Below are positions 62,031 to 64,000 of a stretch of 64,000 nucleotides of DNA, piece after piece (position 1 is the first letter of the stretch; each line of letters begins with the position of its first letter). The position numbers were made by a program, and so were the translations under genes. Location: contig NZ_CP114905.1 in NCBI RefSeq assembly GCF_027497195.1, positions 4,165,001 through 4,229,000 of the forward strand, read 5' to 3'. The notes below the pieces were generated by a model, which had not been told where the DNA came from, did not search any database, and saw only the letters and a list, made by a program, of their open reading frames with translations. The DNA is from Streptomyces sp. WMMC500 (GTDB taxonomy: Bacteria > Actinomycetota > Actinomycetes > Streptomycetales > Streptomycetaceae).

Positions 62031-62782
62031 GGCAGACCGTGTCTTCAGATGCCTACACTCCAGAGCGTAGTTGGCCCTACCGGATCGATCAGTTCGAGCA
62101 GACGGCTTCCAAGGGCCGTGTATTGTTGACTGCCGTCGCACTCGGCCTGCTCATATGCGGCCTGTTCGCGCTACTCGTCTTCGGTGGAATCACTACGGAA
62201 GACTGGCTTGCATACGCGGTCGGCGGCCCTCTGCTTGCGCTTCTGTGTTTCGGCGTGTGGCGTCTCAATCATTTTGTTCGTAACGGCCTCCTTGTCTTAC
62301 TTCTGGTCCTCCCTGCCCTGGCCCTTCTATTGCTCTTCACCGGGGCGAGCGAGGCCCTCGTGCTGCACCAAAGGGGGTACAGGACACACGCCATCGTGAC
62401 CGAGGTGGAGAAGCACGCCCGGAATTTTCCCACCTGCAGGCTTGAGGAACCCGACGGAGATCCCGTCCTCGGCTCCATTCGCTGCGGTGATCTCAGGGTG
62501 GGTGACCAGGTAACCGTAACCGCCGACCCTCTTGGGCGGATCACCCCTAAGCAAGGCTTCCTGCGGTGGGCGGTGGTCACCGTGGGCTTCGCCGTCTGCG
62601 CTTGCCTCATCATGCTCTCCACCGTGCTCGGTGCCGCGATGGGCATCCGCAAGCGCGGGACCGTTCGCCGGTGGTGGCCTCCTGCCGCGCCTCCGCGCAA
62701 CTATGGGCAGCCCTCGTCCCCGTTTCCGCCGCCTCCGCCTCCTCCACCGCCCGTCTGGCCGCCGCGAGGGCCGGAAGGGTAG
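62027..62782 (+). CDS. Membrane protein with one TTA codon
   Basis: A 251-residue protein: two or three N-terminal membrane segments (about 32-55, 60-80, 87-108), an outside or inside loop domain with two Cys (HARNFPTCRLEE; SIRCGDLRVGDQVTVTADPLG, a DUF-like small beta barrel), a further segment (about 182-205) and a Pro-rich tail. The GTG overlaps the previous stop (GTGA). One Leu codon is TTA (62297), so it too would depend on bldA. Function unknown. Confidence 0.8.
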   Translation: MRQTVSSDAYTPERSWPYRIDQFEQTASKGRVLLTAVALGLLICGLFALLVFGGITTEDWLAYAVGGPLLALLCFGVWRLNHFVRNGLLVLLLVLPALALLLLFTGASEALVLHQRGYRTHAIVTEVEKHARNFPTCRLEEPDGDPVLGSIRCGDLRVGDQVTVTADPLGRITPKQGFLRWAVVTVGFAVCACLIMLSTVLGAAMGIRKRGTVRRWWPPAAPPRNYGQPSSPFPPPPPPPPPVWPPRGPEG

Positions 62783-62995
62783 TGCGTGCCGGGCTCGGTC
62801 CGGTCGCCGTTGTGAGTGGGTTCAATCCGCCCGGCCGTCGTGCAGTTTCGGCCCGTCGAGGTGGCTACCGGGGTATTGCCGGCCGCGACGCTGTTCGGGC
62901 GGCGCTGCCTTCGAGGGCCGGCGTGCGGGAGGACGCCGGGGCCGCTCCCGGCTCGCCTGTCGACCGGTGTCCCCGCGGGTGACCGGCCGGACCCG

Positions 62996-63559
62996 TCACT
63001 CCCCCGCCGCTCTTGCCTCGTCGCGGCGTTTGACGTAGTCCCACCAGCGCTGTTCCAGGCGGCCGTTCTCCTCCCGGAGGAACGCGAAGAACTCCGTCGT
63101 CTCCTCGATCCGCCGGCCCGCCGGGGTTTCCGGGCCCAGGATGCCGACGCCCGTGTCCAGGGTCTGTTCGAAGCGCCTGATCATGTGCTCCCGCTGGGCG
63201 AAGATCTGGTACCAGCGGTCGCTCTCCATCCGGTACCGCTCGCGCCGCGAGCCCGGTTCGCGTTCGCGGGTGATGAGGCCGACCGCCGCGAGGTAGCGCA
63301 CCGCGCCCGAGACCGCCGCCGGGCTCACGTGCAGGCGCTCGCCCACCTCCGCGGCGGTGAGGGCGCCCGAGTCGTCCGCCAGGAGGCACGCGAAGACCCG
63401 CGAGGCCATGCGCTGCATGCCCATCTCGGTGAGCTCGCCGGCCACTCGTTCCACGTATCTCAGCACGGCCGACTCGTCGCGGGACGCGCGATCCGTGCGC
63501 TCCGCACCGTCGCCGCGCTCTGCGCGCCCACCGCGCTCGTCACGCTGCTGATCTGCCAC
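62996..63559 (-). CDS. GbsR/MarR-family regulator
   Basis: A 187-residue regulator: a charged N-terminus, then a winged helix (about 45-110; [50 protein letters not shown] wing) and a C-terminal helical part with an [13 protein letters not shown] end. Such proteins usually stand next to ABC-2 multidrug exporters in actinobacteria. The GTG at 63559 is divergent from the ABC gene by 93 bp, with two palindromes between. Confidence 0.9.
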   Translation of the reverse strand: MADQQRDERGGRAERGDGAERTDRASRDESAVLRYVERVAGELTEMGMQRMASRVFACLLADDSGALTAAEVGERLHVSPAAVSGAVRYLAAVGLITREREPGSRRERYRMESDRWYQIFAQREHMIRRFEQTLDTGVGILGPETPAGRRIEETTEFFAFLREENGRLEQRWWDYVKRRDEARAAGE

Positions 63560-63615
63560 GTTTCTACGTTCTCCCGGTCCGGCACCGTCATGGTCGACCC
63601 TAACGGTTTCTTAAC

Positions 63616-63650
63616 TTCACAAATTTGTGAATGTTCGTGTAGCTTACACG
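63616..63650. promoter_or_regulatory. Two palindromes and -10 upstream of the ABC gene
   Basis: TTCACAAATTTGTGAA (63616-63631) is a perfect 16-bp palindrome, and CGTGTA-GCT-TACACG (63636-63650) a second one. TAGCTT (63640-63645), 7 nt before the ATG, lies within the second and would make a leaderless mRNA. Binding of the GbsR-type protein here would block it. Confidence 0.8.
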
Positions 63651-63652
63651 GT

Positions 63653-64000
63653 ATGACCAAGGCAATCACCGTCTCCGGCCTGACCAAGACATTCGGCCGG
63701 ACCCGTGCGCTCGACGGCCTCGACCTCGACGTGACGACGGGCGAGGTGCACGGCTTCCTCGGCCCCAACGGCGCCGGCAAGTCCACCACCATCCGCGTGC
63801 TGCTCGGCCTGCTGCGCGCCGACACGGGCACCGCCCAGGTGCTCGGCGGCGACCCCTGGGCCGACGCCGTCACGCTGCACCGCAGACTCGCGTACGTACC
63901 GGGGGACGTCGAGCTGTGGCCCAACCTCACCGGCGGTGAGGCCATCGACCTGCTCGCACGGCTCCGCGGCGGCATCGACAAGAAGCGCCGCGACGACCTC
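63653..64000 (+). CDS. ABC transporter ATP-binding protein (partial)
   Basis: The first 116 residues of an ABC ATPase, cut by the window end. [20 protein letters not shown] is the usual start, GPNGAGKST the Walker A and the Q-loop region follows near [17 protein letters not shown], which lacks the usual Gln (VPGD instead of Q), a form typical of actinobacterial drug exporters of the TnrB type. A permease gene is expected just outside. It is controlled by the divergent GbsR-type gene. Confidence 0.92.
   Translation, partial: MTKAITVSGLTKTFGRTRALDGLDLDVTTGEVHGFLGPNGAGKSTTIRVLLGLLRADTGTAQVLGGDPWADAVTLHRRLAYVPGDVELWPNLTGGEAIDLLARLRGGIDKKRRDDL

Noticed and set aside
55054..62782. Integrative element or prophage
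   Set aside because: No integrase, no tRNA gene with flanking repeat, no phage or transfer genes; called only an accessory block.

Overview
The window is chromosomal DNA of a very high-GC actinomycete, almost certainly Streptomycetaceae. The base composition, the many GTG starts, radA next to disA, the whiJ-type regulator cassettes, DnaA boxes of the TTGTCCACA type, eukaryotic-type Ser/Thr kinases and many TANNNT -10 boxes lying 6-8 nt before a start codon (leaderless mRNAs) all point that way. I see no rRNA, tRNA, CRISPR array, insertion sequence or integrase. No gene-free stretch exceeds 300 bases; the longest are 42793-43066, 44339-44605 and 57541-57777.

Layout. 1-1.3 kb: trpS behind a complete ribosome-mediated attenuator, whose leader peptide carries two adjacent Trp codons. 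1.2-6.4 kb: a DUF4097-type lipoprotein, a histidine kinase with an unusual C-terminal extracytoplasmic domain, a DedA membrane protein, a NarL-type response regulator and proC. 6.5-13.7 kb: export systems (ABC-2 pair, MMPL, MFS), each with a nearby regulator or promoter. 13.9-18.6 kb: ilvD, radA and disA. 18.8-25.7 kb: a membrane-anchored secreted protein, a PAP2 phosphatase, a sigma-like/zinc-finger/BACON membrane protein, a Cys-rich protein, Ppx/GppA, a TIM-barrel isomerase and a TetR regulator. 25.8-34.7 kb: purC, an Old Yellow Enzyme, a LAL regulator, a PQQ-repeat lipoprotein and two divergent regulator/oxidoreductase pairs. 34.7-39.1 kb: an accessory, partly decayed zone with a frameshifted DUF6879 gene, a STAND/TPR ATPase and a broken whiJ-like cassette. 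39.2-55 kb: mostly core genes (a DMFase-like protein, a catalytically dead M48 relative, purD, a SLATT protein, GntR and MarR regulators, two tandem kinases, purA, a DAGK-like protein). 55-62.8 kb: an accessory block with VapBC, an intact whiJ-like cassette and a six-gene secreted-protein locus that has WXG100-type proteins and a cluster of TTA codons. 63-64 kb: a GbsR/MarR regulator and the start of an ABC transporter.

How the genes work together. The most interesting inference is a small regulon. A CTGAC-N4-GTCAG box lies at the same distance (37-38 nt) upstream of the -10 elements of the histidine kinase, dedA and the unlinked PAP2 gene 15 kb away. DedA and PAP2 families are both tied to undecaprenyl-phosphate recycling, so the adjacent two-component pair may be a lipid-carrier or cell-envelope stress system. 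The other highlights are the trpS attenuator, a secreted-protein gene with four TTA codons within its first 23 codons, and the comparison of one intact and one decayed whiJ-like cassette in the same window.
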